From Aliiglaciecola sp041538045 (lineage in GTDB: Bacteria; Pseudomonadota; Gammaproteobacteria; Enterobacterales; Alteromonadaceae), in assembly GCF_041538045.1 (NCBI RefSeq), contig NZ_JBGOSE010000010.1:1-64000 (forward strand): 64,000 nucleotides of DNA, read 5' to 3'. Positions 1 to 7,208 of the stretch are shown in pieces (the first letter of the stretch is position 1; each line of letters opens with the position of its first letter). The notes under the pieces were generated by a model. The model worked only from the letters and a program-made list of their open reading frames with translations. It searched no databases and was not told the origin of the DNA. Both the position numbers and the translations under genes were made by a program.

Positions 1-130
1 AATCAACCACAATCTTGAACTAACAACCGCGGGGCTAAAGCCACCACCTACAATACAAATTTGCTTGTAGCATGGCCTTCAGGCCATGAAATCGATATCC
101 ATGTTCCGTAGCATGGTCTAGAGGCCATAA
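1..130. repeat. GTAG-hairpin REP/BIME-like repeat cluster
   Basis: Two palindrome types lie here: GGCTAAAGCC inside a GC-rich arm near 33-42, and ATGGCCTTCAGGCCAT near 71-86. The second is preceded by GTAG at 67-70. A further diverged GTAG hairpin lies at 108-128. The two arms face each other as CTAC...GTAG. The GTAG foot is typical of REP sequences mobilised by RAYT (TnpA-REP) enzymes; that assignment is by resemblance. The same unit recurs at 4098-4482. The cluster may continue left of the window. Confidence 0.75.
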
Positions 131-213
131 TAAAGGGCAAATTGAAATAATAATATGGATTAAAAATCTCTGAGATAGAGAATAGATGTAGTACAGGATT
201 CTTTTAGAAAGAA

Positions 214-300
214 TGGTGCCCGGGGCCGGACTTGAACCGGCACGTCCTTACGAACGAGGGATTTTAAATCCCTTGTGTCTACCAATTTCACCACCCGGGC
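214..300 (-). tRNA. leuZ: tRNA-Leu (anticodon UAA)
   Basis: The minus strand folds as a class II tRNA of 87 nt with encoded CCA. The 5' acceptor strand GCCCGGG is at 300-294, the variable arm is long, and the T arm contains GGTTCAAGTCC. The anticodon loop reads TTTAAAA with anticodon TAA. It is the last gene of the pgsA-tRNA-Gly-tRNA-Cys-tRNA-Leu series, the same order as E. coli glyW-cysT-leuZ. No strong GC-rich terminator is visible just downstream. Confidence 0.95.
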
Positions 301-310
301 ATCGGATGAA

Positions 311-358
311 CTCACATAACCTGTGAGAGGGTCTTGCATTACCTCATAAGATATGAGG
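311..358 (-). other. two small hairpins in the tRNA spacer
   Basis: Between tRNA-Leu and tRNA-Cys are two perfect short inverted repeats, CTCACA/TGTGAG (311-327) and CCTCATA/TATGAGG (342-358). They could be processing signals for the polycistronic tRNA precursor. This role is inferred from position only. Confidence 0.4.
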
Positions 359-366
359 AGGCTTTA

Positions 367-440
367 TGGAGGCGGAACCCGGAGTCGAACCGAGATCCAC
401 GGATTTGCAATCCGCTGCATAGCCATTCTGCCATTCCGCC
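367..440 (-). tRNA. cysT: tRNA-Cys (anticodon GCA)
   Basis: The minus strand gives a 74-nt tRNA with encoded CCA. The acceptor GGCGGAA pairs with TTCCGCC, the anticodon loop reads ATTGCAA with anticodon GCA, and the T arm contains GGTTCGACTCC. It lies between tRNA-Gly and tRNA-Leu, as in the E. coli glyW-cysT-leuZ cluster. Confidence 0.95.
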
Positions 441-444
441 AATT

Positions 445-520
<76 letters not shown>

Positions 521-683
521 ATTTAACTGCTTTCAATATCTTTTCAGTTAATTACATTTGGCTCTCGCTAAATGATGGCGTGCATTTTACATTCACAGAG
601 ATAACTGTCAACAACAAAAATGATGATTTTGTACTGTTTGCACGAAAAATGACTTAAACGCCTCAATTTCGAGCAAACCGCGT

Positions 684-1265
684 TTATTTTGTACTGTCTT
701 GTTCCTTAGAGGTTAAACTTTTCCATGCTGCCACTGTATAAGAAATCATCGACCAAGTAGATAATATGGTAGAAATATACAATAAGACATATCCCAACTT
801 CACCCAATAGATGGGGAAACCCATGAAATAATCCATTTCCGACAGCAAACCGATTAAAGCAAGCATTTGTGCCATTGTCTTTGCTTTACCAATAAATGAT
901 ACAGCAACAACATCGCGCTTGCCCTGTTGCCCCATCCATTCTCGCAAAGCAGAAATATAAACTTCCCGTGACATAAGCAAAATTGCAGGAACAGTAATCC
1001 ATACAGTATTGTAACTATGGGTAATCATTATTAAAGCAGCGGCTACAATTAATTTATCAGCCACAGGATCGAGAAATGCACCAAATGCAGAGGACTGTTT
1101 TAATTTGCGCGCTAAATAACCATCAAACCAATCGGTTAAGGCCGCAAACCAAAAAATAAATGCGCCTGCCTGTCTCGCCCACTCCCAATCAAGAAAGTAC
1201 ACCACCACAAAAACAGGAATGAGTACCACTCTTAACATGGTAATGATATTTGGAATTGTCCACAT
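684..1265 (-). CDS. pgsA: CDP-diacylglycerol--glycerol-3-phosphate 3-phosphatidyltransferase
   Basis: This inner-membrane enzyme makes phosphatidylglycerol phosphate from CDP-diacylglycerol and glycerol-3-phosphate, the committed step to phosphatidylglycerol and cardiolipin. The 193-residue product has the usual family length. It carries the CDP-alcohol phosphotransferase signature D-x2-D-G-x2-A-R-x8-G-x3-D-x3-D: D45, D48, G49, then AFGAFLDPVADK near 60-71. Several hydrophobic segments follow. The ATG is preceded by an AGAAG ribosome site. It sits 78 bp downstream of uvrC and upstream of three tRNA genes, as in E. coli. Confidence 0.97.
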   Translation of the reverse strand: MWTIPNIITMLRVVLIPVFVVVYFLDWEWARQAGAFIFWFAALTDWFDGYLARKLKQSSAFGAFLDPVADKLIVAAALIMITHSYNTVWITVPAILLMSREVYISALREWMGQQGKRDVVAVSFIGKAKTMAQMLALIGLLSEMDYFMGFPIYWVKLGYVLLYISTILSTWSMISYTVAAWKSLTSKEQDSTK

Positions 1266-1343
1266 ACTTCTTTCTAACCTTTACTTGTTTTTGCAATCTT
1301 TGAAAATTGATTGTCTTTGAATTTTGGTCGTTTTTGAAATTGC

Positions 1344-3173
1344 TTAAGAATGCAGATGCTCATAAATAATATCTGCAAGCTCTTCACTAATTCCAGGAAC
1401 TCGGGATATTTCGTCTCGGCTAGCTTTTAAGACACCGTGGATCCCCCCCATATACTTTAATAAACTCTGGCGCCGCTTAGCGCCGACTCCAGGTACTGAC
1501 TCTAATACTGAAGTACGCTTGGCTTTTTGACGCTGCTGTCGGTGACCGGTAATAGCAAAACGGTGGGACTCATCTCGTATATGCTGAATCAAATGTAATG
1601 CTGGGGAATCGGCTGACAAAGGTATAGTATCATGATTCCCAGCAAGAATAAGCGTCTCTAGTCCAGGTTTTCGACTGGTTCCTTTAGCAACACCGATCAA
1701 TAAAGGTTTTTTAGCCGCTTTCCAATTTTCAAAGTGCCCTTCCGCTTGAGCCAACTGTCCTTTGCCACCATCAATAAAAACAATATCTGGAATTTTAGAT
1801 TCATCAGTGGGTTGTTTATAACGTCGACTTAAGGCTTGAGCCATAGCCGCATAGTCATCACCAGGTGTAATGCCCTCGATATTATAACGACGATAGTCTG
1901 TTTTAAAAGGCCCGTCACGATTGAACACCACACAAGATGCAACCGTTTGCTGACCAGATGTATGACTAATATCAAAACACTCCATACGCTGAATCGGTTG
2001 TTCAAATTCTAATACTTTCTCCAGCTCCAAATAACGTGCAAAAACCGATTTTTGCTGGTTTTGTTTCGCTTCTAAGGCATTCTCCGCATTGGTGATGGCC
2101 AGCTGTAAATACCGTTTCTTCTCGTCTCTGGCACCTTTATAAAACTTTACTTTGTAACCAGCTTCTGCACTTAACAGCTCGGTTATTGCCTCTTCATCTT
2201 CTAAGCCGATAGGCATAACGATTTGTTTTGGTATGGTTTTATTGCCCGCTAAATAAAACTGAAGAACAAAGGATTGGAGAATTTCCATTTCAGTGGTTTG
2301 ACTAGGTACCTTGGGGAAAAAGCTTTTACTACCTAATAATTTATTATCTCGAATAAACAATCCTTGAATACTGGCGATACCATTTCGATAAACAAAACCG
2401 AGCACATCCATTTCTTGTTCATTACCACTTACCCATTGCTGTTCCTGTACTTTATTCAAAGCACTAATTTGGTCACGATAACGACCTGCAGACTCGAACC
2501 GTAATTCACTGCTAGCTTGTTCCATTTTGGCAACTAAACTTTCAATTACTTGTTGGTTTTTTCCTTTTAAGAACAAAGTAGCAAGTTTTATTTGCTCGTT
2601 ATATTCCTCATCAGACACTAAACCTTCCACGCATGGTCCTGCGCAGCGTTTCAATTGATATTGCAAACACGGACGGCTTCTAGCCCGATAATAACTGTCT
2701 TCACACTGGCGAATAGGAAAAAGCTTTTGCATGGTTCTGAGGCTTTCTCGCACGGCCCAAGCACTAGGATAAGGCCCAAAATAACTTCCTTTTGCCTTTT
2801 TAGCGCCACGATGGAGAGTTAAACGAGGATGTTTATGTTCAGATAGAAAAATGAAAGGGTATGATTTGTCATCTCTTAACACCACGTTATAACGAGGTTT
2901 GTACTTTTTGATGAAGTTATTTTCTAGAATAAAGGCTTCTGTTTCACTGTGGACAACCGTCACATCCATATCAGCTATTTGCCTGACGAGAGACTGTGTT
3001 TTAATGCTATCTACGTTGGTTCGAAAATAACTTGATACACGTTTTTTTAAGTTTTTGGCTTTACCAACGTAAATAACCTCGTTTTTGTCATTATACATCC
3101 GGTAAACACCGGGTTTAGACGTGAGATTTTTTAAAAAGCCTTTGAAATCAAAAGGAATTGCTTTTTCTGTCAT
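1344..3173 (-). CDS. uvrC: UvrABC system protein C (excision nuclease subunit)
   Basis: UvrC makes both incisions around DNA lesions after UvrA/UvrB damage recognition in nucleotide excision repair. The 609-residue product shows the N-terminal GIY-YIG nuclease (GVYRMY at 22-27, VIYVGKAKNL at 33-42). A cysteine cluster follows (residues ~155-180). The UVR motif that binds UvrB is near 200-235, the RNase H-like nuclease is in the second half (ECFDISH, FIDGGKGQL), and C-terminal helix-hairpin-helix motifs include VPGVGAKRR and VPGISEEL. It starts 9 bp after uvrY stops, so the two are one operon. Confidence 0.98.
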   Translation of the reverse strand: MTEKAIPFDFKGFLKNLTSKPGVYRMYNDKNEVIYVGKAKNLKKRVSSYFRTNVDSIKTQSLVRQIADMDVTVVHSETEAFILENNFIKKYKPRYNVVLRDDKSYPFIFLSEHKHPRLTLHRGAKKAKGSYFGPYPSAWAVRESLRTMQKLFPIRQCEDSYYRARSRPCLQYQLKRCAGPCVEGLVSDEEYNEQIKLATLFLKGKNQQVIESLVAKMEQASSELRFESAGRYRDQISALNKVQEQQWVSGNEQEMDVLGFVYRNGIASIQGLFIRDNKLLGSKSFFPKVPSQTTEMEILQSFVLQFYLAGNKTIPKQIVMPIGLEDEEAITELLSAEAGYKVKFYKGARDEKKRYLQLAITNAENALEAKQNQQKSVFARYLELEKVLEFEQPIQRMECFDISHTSGQQTVASCVVFNRDGPFKTDYRRYNIEGITPGDDYAAMAQALSRRYKQPTDESKIPDIVFIDGGKGQLAQAEGHFENWKAAKKPLLIGVAKGTSRKPGLETLILAGNHDTIPLSADSPALHLIQHIRDESHRFAITGHRQQRQKAKRTSVLESVPGVGAKRRQSLLKYMGGIHGVLKASRDEISRVPGISEELADIIYEHLHS

Positions 3174-3182
3174 ACCGATTGA

Positions 3183-3827
3183 TTACAATTGATTAGTATC
3201 GATTAAATTATGACGCAGAGCTAAATGGGTTAATTCCACATCTGACCCAACTTTTAATTTTTCGAACATACGGTATCGGTAAGTGTTAACCGTCTTAGCG
3301 CTGATATTCAGTTTATTGGCAATATCTGGCACTCTACTTCCCTTGGTTAACATAATAGTTATCTCTAATTCTCGACGAGATAGCTGTTCAAACGGATTGA
3401 CTTCATTAAGATTTAATTGTCCGATAGCAATTTGCTGCGCTATTTCAGGGGCAATATAATGTTGACCGGAAGATACCTTACGAATAGCGATGACCATTTC
3501 TTGGGGGTCTGTGCCTTTGGTGATGTAACCATAAGCCCCTAATTGCATCACCCGAGCAGGAATAGGATTTTCAGTGTGCACCGATACCACTATTACTTTT
3601 GAGTCTTGCGCATAATGAATGATTTGTTTAGTCGCTTCTAAACCACCAATGCCTGGCATATTCATATCCATTAGCACGATGTCTGGCGGAGAATTTCGAC
3701 AAAACTTAATCGCTTCTTCACCATTATTAACTTCACCAACAACCTTGAAGTCATCTACATCTTCAAGAATACGTCGGATACCAGTTCTCACCAGTTCGTG
3801 ATCATCGACTAAAAGCAGTTTTATCAA
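3183..3827 (-). CDS. uvrY: GacA/UvrY-type response regulator
   Basis: This is the DNA-binding output of the BarA/GacS-UvrY/GacA two-component system, which in gammaproteobacteria drives csr/rsm small RNAs. The receiver is intact: D8-D9 acidic pair, phosphoacceptor D54 in VLMDMNMPG, and YITKG lysine. The C-terminal LuxR-type helix-turn-helix contains LSRRELEI and ISAKTVNTYRYR. The length, 214 residues, is close to E. coli UvrY (218). The start codon is TTG at 3827, chosen because GAGG lies 6 nt upstream. The partner kinase is not in the window. Confidence 0.96.
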   Translation of the reverse strand: MIKLLLVDDHELVRTGIRRILEDVDDFKVVGEVNNGEEAIKFCRNSPPDIVLMDMNMPGIGGLEATKQIIHYAQDSKVIVVSVHTENPIPARVMQLGAYGYITKGTDPQEMVIAIRKVSSGQHYIAPEIAQQIAIGQLNLNEVNPFEQLSRRELEITIMLTKGSRVPDIANKLNISAKTVNTYRYRMFEKLKVGSDVELTHLALRHNLIDTNQL

Positions 3828-3869
3828 GGTTTACCTCAAAATCAATCAACATCATTAAATTCATTAGAC

Positions 3870-3926
3870 TTCGTTACCAACACTTTGCTGATTAAATGCA
3901 TATTAAAGCAATCAGACTGTAACGAA
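3870..3926. promoter_or_regulatory. nested inverted repeats upstream of uvrY
   Basis: TTCGTTAC at 3870-3877 is repeated inverted as GTAACGAA at 3919-3926. Within it CTGATT (3888-3893) is mirrored by AATCAG (3910-3915). The element is 43 bp upstream of the uvrY start, where the promoter or 5' leader should be. It could be an operator or a leader hairpin. No known motif was recognised. Confidence 0.35.
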
Positions 3927-4080
3927 ACTCTGACTAAATCCTAAAATCCTTTTTGAGGAAACATGTATGAAACAATTATAGCGGGATTAAAAATAACCTG
4001 TATAGAGTTAATTTGAAGTTTACCGATGAAAACTGCTAGGAAGGGGTAATAAATCAACACTAAATGACGATTATTCACGG

Positions 4081-4486
4081 CCCCCACCAACAATGCTGTA
4101 GCATGGCCTTTAGGCCATTGGCACAAACCTATCAACCACAACCTTGAATTCATTACCGCGGGGCTAAAGCCACCGCCTACAATGCTGTAGCATGGCCTTT
4201 AGGCCATAAACACAAACCTATCCACCAATCCCCTGAATTCAACACCACGGGGCTAAAGCCACCGCCGACAATGCTGTAGCATGGCCTTTAGGCCATTGGC
4301 ACAAACCTATCCACCAATCCCCTGAATTCACCACCACGGGGCTAAAGCCACCGCCTACAATGCTGTAGCATGGCCTTTAGGCCATTGGCACAAACCTATC
4401 AACCAAACCTTTGAATTCATTACCGCGGGGCTAAAGCCACCGCCTACAATACAAATTGGCGTAGCATGGCCTTCAGGCCATGGACA
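4081..4486. repeat. tandem array of GTAG-hairpin repeats, 89-bp period
   Basis: The hairpin GTAGCATGGCCTTTAGGCCA starts at 4098, 4187, 4276 and 4365, spaced exactly 89 bp. A fifth copy with a slightly different centre starts at 4461. Each unit also holds the opposite arm with GGGGCTAAAGCC and a foot CTAC (variant CGAC in one unit). Every unit is therefore a pair of inverted REP-like hairpins plus about 40 bp of linker. Copies differ by point changes (AATTCA/AACACC, TACCGC/CACCAC). The array fills the space between uvrY and tRNA-Ser. It is not a CRISPR, because the spacers are repeated too. Confidence 0.9.
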
Positions 4487-4512
4487 CAAACTATTCTTCG
4501 AGGCGTAAACGC

Positions 4513-4541
4513 AAAAAACCCGCAACATGTGCGGGTTTTTC
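4513..4541 (-). terminator. intrinsic terminator downstream of tRNA-Ser
   Basis: The stem ACCCGC/GCGGGT with loop AACATGT is flanked by A-tracts and T-tracts on both sides, so it can act in both directions. It lies 6 bp beyond the CCA end of the minus-strand tRNA-Ser gene and separates it from the repeat array. Confidence 0.8.
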
Positions 4542-4546
4542 AAATG

Positions 4547-4638
4547 TGGCGGATAGCGAGGGATTCGAACCCCCGGTACGTTTGACCGTACGTCTGATTT
4601 CAAGTCAGGTGCATTAAACCGAGCTCTGCCAGCTATCC
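4547..4638 (-). tRNA. serT: tRNA-Ser (anticodon UGA)
   Basis: This is a class II tRNA of 92 nt including encoded CCA. The acceptor GGATAGC pairs with GCTATCC and the discriminator base is G. The variable arm is long, with stem TACGGTCAAACGTACC. The anticodon loop CTTGAAA carries TGA, and the T arm contains GGTTCGAATCC. It is a single-gene unit followed by an intrinsic terminator. Confidence 0.94.
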
Positions 4639-4945
4639 GAATTGTCTACTTCAATATTAGTCTAAATCATGTCACTTTTTAAGTAAAATGTTTCAGCGCT
4701 TTCGAAGTGGGGCGAATATTAATGACCTTTTTGCTGCTTGTAAAGGGGATTAAGCAAATTTTTATTCAAGTGCTCTTTCTTTGTCCGATTTGTTCGCTAT
4801 TTCAGCGATATATGACTTGTTACAAAGAGTTAATACGATAACACTTGAAAAAGTGAACCAAACACCATACAAATACACTAATTAAACAATACTCAAGCAT
4901 TTTGCTTAGTCACTCACTTTTTATAAGCCTATTGGAGGTTATTTT
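4639..4945. other. intergenic region upstream of yccA
   Basis: This is AT-rich DNA between the tRNA-Ser gene and yccA, and should hold the promoters of both. A clear ribosome site GGAGGT lies at 4934-4939, just before the yccA ATG. No other gene, repeat or known motif was seen. Confidence 0.5.
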
Positions 4946-5623
4946 ATGGATCAAGATCGTTATGCTCATATAGACAGGGTTGGCTCACGCCCGTCAGTAT
5001 TGGAGACCAATAAGGTTCTTCGCAATACTTACATGCTACTGGCAATGACATTGGCCTTTAGTGCAGTGTGTGCTGGCGCAGCAATGGCGATGGGCCTAAG
5101 CCAAGGTGCAGCAATGATGATGAGTCTAGCTGCGTTAGTTATGATATTTTTCTTAAATAAAGTAGCAAACAGCTCGAAAGGAATTTTGTTTGTTTTTGCT
5201 TTTACTGGATTATTAGGTGGCTCTTTAGGGCCAATGCTTAATTACTACTTGGCTTTCCCAGGTGGTGCAGCACTTGTTATGCAAGCTCTAGGTACCACTG
5301 CGTTGGTATTCTTTGGATTGTCAGCATATGTATTGACTACCAAAAAAGACTTTTCTTTTATGGGCGGTTTTTTAATGGTCGGCTTAATTGTTGCGATTGT
5401 AGCGAGTCTTGCTAACATCTTCTTAGCGATTCCGGTACTTAGTTTAGCCATTAGCGCAGCTATCGTATTCATTATGTCTGGTCTGATTTTGTTTGATACA
5501 AGTCGTATTGTGAATGGTGGCGAAACCAATTATATTCGCGCTACTGTTTCAATGTATTTAAACATCTATAACTTGTTCACCTCTATTTTACACCTACTTG
5601 GTGCATTTGGCGGCGACGATTAA
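4946..5623 (+). CDS. yccA: Bax inhibitor-1/YccA family inner-membrane protein
   Basis: The 225-residue product is almost entirely hydrophobic after a charged N-terminus, with about seven membrane segments, as in the BI-1/YccA family. E. coli YccA is a modulator and substrate of the FtsH membrane protease. The C-terminal helices contain the family-typical SGLILFDTSRIV and YLNIYNLFTSILHLLG. A strong GGAGGT ribosome site precedes the ATG. An intrinsic terminator follows, and then tus genes; in E. coli yccA is also next to tusE. Confidence 0.93.
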   Translation: MDQDRYAHIDRVGSRPSVLETNKVLRNTYMLLAMTLAFSAVCAGAAMAMGLSQGAAMMMSLAALVMIFFLNKVANSSKGILFVFAFTGLLGGSLGPMLNYYLAFPGGAALVMQALGTTALVFFGLSAYVLTTKKDFSFMGGFLMVGLIVAIVASLANIFLAIPVLSLAISAAIVFIMSGLILFDTSRIVNGGETNYIRATVSMYLNIYNLFTSILHLLGAFGGDD

Positions 5624-5640
5624 TATTTTTTGATATGCTA

Positions 5641-5673
5641 AAACACCTCAGCATTTGCTGGGGTGTTTTTTTA
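5641..5673 (+). terminator. intrinsic terminator after yccA
   Basis: A 14-bp stem (AAAACACCTCAGCA with TGCTGGGGTGTTTT, one T-G pair) with a 2-nt loop is followed by seven T residues. It starts 18 bp after the yccA stop. It shows that the tusD coding sequence must begin further downstream. Confidence 0.88.
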
Positions 5674-5712
5674 TGTGGCATTCGATTGCCACCAGAACCA
5701 CGGAATCATGAT

Positions 5713-6105
5713 TTGGCTAGTTTCTGCATAATAGTGACCTCTTCCCCACTTGAATCTCAAGGTTGTTACAGCGCCTACCGTTTTACTCAAGCCGCATTAG
5801 AAGCTGGCCATAGCATAACAGGTGTATTCTTTTATCAGTCAGGGGTGGAGCTTGCTAATTCATTTCAAACCATGCTCTCTGATGAATTAGCTATGTATCC
5901 CAAATGGTGTGAATTAGCGCAAAAGCATGTATTTCCTTTACAGGTTTGTGTGACTGCAGCTAATCGACGGGGTATTCTAAGCGAGCAAGATGCCGTACAA
6001 AATGACACCCCTAACCTATTTAACCTTGATGCGCCTTTCGAGTCTGTGGGCATTGGAGAGCTGGTTAGCATGCTCAATGAGAGTGACAGGAGTATTCAAT
6101 TTTGA
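5713..6105 (+). CDS. tusD: sulfurtransferase complex subunit TusD
   Basis: TusD is the sulfur-carrying subunit of the TusBCD heterohexamer. It passes persulfide sulfur from TusA to TusE for 2-thiolation of the wobble uridine of tRNA Lys, Glu and Gln. The sequence has the DsrE fold signature SAYRFTQAALEAGH and the active-site region VCVTAANRRG, whose cysteine matches E. coli Cys78. The frame is open from 5635, but that stretch is the yccA terminator. A TTG at 5713, with CGGAA 8 nt upstream, gives the family N-terminus and 130 residues. Confidence 0.9.
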   Translation: MASFCIIVTSSPLESQGCYSAYRFTQAALEAGHSITGVFFYQSGVELANSFQTMLSDELAMYPKWCELAQKHVFPLQVCVTAANRRGILSEQDAVQNDTPNLFNLDAPFESVGIGELVSMLNESDRSIQF

Positions 6106-6461
6106 AGTCACTGGCAATCATTAATCAATCTGGCCCCATAACAAACAATGCTGGCCAAGAGTCTGTGGATTTAGTCCTCGCATCCGCTAGTTTTGGCCAA
6201 GATGTCAGTGTGTTTTTTGTGGATGACGGTGTTTTTCAGTTGCTTAACACCCAAAAACCAGAAGAACTAGCACATAAGCATTTTGCCAAAAGCTTCGGTG
6301 CTTTCGAATTTTACGATGTTGAAAATATATTTGTGTGCAAAGAAAGTTTACAAAAACGGGGGCTTGAAAAAGCTCAATTAAATGTAAGTTGTCAGCTATT
6401 AACCCAAACAGAGTTAAATGCGCAACTTCAAAAATCTGATAATATAATTACACTATCATGA
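6102..6461 (+). CDS. tusC: sulfurtransferase complex subunit TusC
   Basis: This is the second DsrE-like subunit of TusBCD, needed for the sulfur relay complex but without the acceptor cysteine role. It has 119 residues, with SVDLVLASASFGQDVSVFF near the middle of the N-terminal half, typical of DsrF/TusC. It overlaps tusD by 4 bp and starts with TTG, and it overlaps tusB by 4 bp. This indicates translational coupling within tusDCB. Confidence 0.92.
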   Translation: MKSLAIINQSGPITNNAGQESVDLVLASASFGQDVSVFFVDDGVFQLLNTQKPEELAHKHFAKSFGAFEFYDVENIFVCKESLQKRGLEKAQLNVSCQLLTQTELNAQLQKSDNIITLS

Positions 6462-6745
6462 TCTTACATAAATTTTCAGTCAGCCCTTTTTCACAATCGA
6501 ACCTAATCAGTGCGTTATCTCGTATTGATCCTAACGACGGCATACTGTTGATGGAGGATGCGGTCTACGGATTAAATTCAGCGCTTATTTTCGAGCCCAT
6601 TATACAACGAACTAAAAATGTCTATGCCTTGCAGCCAGACTGCGTTGCTAGGGGCATAACCTGTACAGAACAAGCAATTACTCTAATTGATTATGATGGC
6701 TTTGTCGCCTTATCACTTGAGTACGATAAAGTCATATCTTGGTAA
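6458..6745 (+). CDS. tusB: sulfurtransferase complex subunit TusB
   Basis: The 95-residue DsrH/TusB-family protein contains NDGILLMEDAVYGL and a C-terminal ITLIDYDGFVALSLEYDKVISW, matching the family layout. It is the third subunit of the TusBCD sulfur relay. The gene overlaps tusC by 4 bp (ATGA) and is followed 8 bp later by tusE, so the whole relay except TusA is one transcription unit. Confidence 0.92.
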   Translation: MILHKFSVSPFSQSNLISALSRIDPNDGILLMEDAVYGLNSALIFEPIIQRTKNVYALQPDCVARGITCTEQAITLIDYDGFVALSLEYDKVISW

Positions 6746-6753
6746 CAGAATAA

Positions 6754-7092
6754 ATGGAACATTTCATCGAATTTAACAACAAGAAAATAGCCACAGATAA
6801 AATGGGATACCTGTTATCTGTAGAAGACTGGGAGCCTGAACTTGCGGAGGTTATTGCTGCCGGTGAAAATATAGAATTGGATGAAAACCGCTGGCAAGTG
6901 GTTAATTTCGTTCGAAACTTTTATTTAGAATTTAACACCAGCCCTGCCATTCGTGCCTTGGTGAAAGCCATGGCTACCGAATACGGCCCCGAAAAAGGCA
7001 ATAGCCGCTACTTACAACGTTTGTTCCCTAAAGGTCCAGCGAAACAGGCAACTAAGATTGCAGGCTTGCCAAAACCGGCAAAATGTTTGTAA
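6754..7092 (+). CDS. tusE: sulfur relay protein TusE (DsrC family)
   Basis: TusE takes persulfide sulfur from TusD and interacts with MnmA-tRNA. The 112-residue product shows the DsrC-family core (GYLLSVEDWEPELA, WQVVNFVRNFY, EYGPEKGNSRYLQRLFPKGP). The catalytic cysteine is the penultimate residue (AKCL), on the flexible C-terminal arm. Immediate proximity to tusDCB supports the role. Confidence 0.96.
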   Translation: MEHFIEFNNKKIATDKMGYLLSVEDWEPELAEVIAAGENIELDENRWQVVNFVRNFYLEFNTSPAIRALVKAMATEYGPEKGNSRYLQRLFPKGPAKQATKIAGLPKPAKCL

Positions 7093-7113
7093 TTCTTTTA
7101 ATCCCTTAAAAGA

Positions 7114-7161
7114 CCCCAAATAAAAAAGGATGCAACATAAATCATGCTGCATCCTTTGGGG
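7114..7161 (-). terminator. intrinsic terminator between serS and tusE
   Basis: The stem AAAGGATGCA/TGCATCCTTT with a 13-nt loop is followed, on the minus strand, by a run of T residues. It fits termination of the serS operon best and may also stop tusE transcription from the other side. An outer CCCC/GGGG pair extends the structure. Confidence 0.8.
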
Positions 7162-7208
7162 TTAGTAATAAACCGAGCTAGTTATTGTCGGTTTAATAGC
7201 GATTGATT

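Noticed and set aside
4081..4486. Repeat array resembling a CRISPR
   Set aside because: The whole 89-bp unit including the linker is repeated; there are no unique spacers and no cas genes.
4355..4603. 82-codon ORF on the minus strand over the repeats and tRNA-Ser
   Set aside because: It is a translation of the hairpin repeats and of the tRNA gene; no ribosome site or family.
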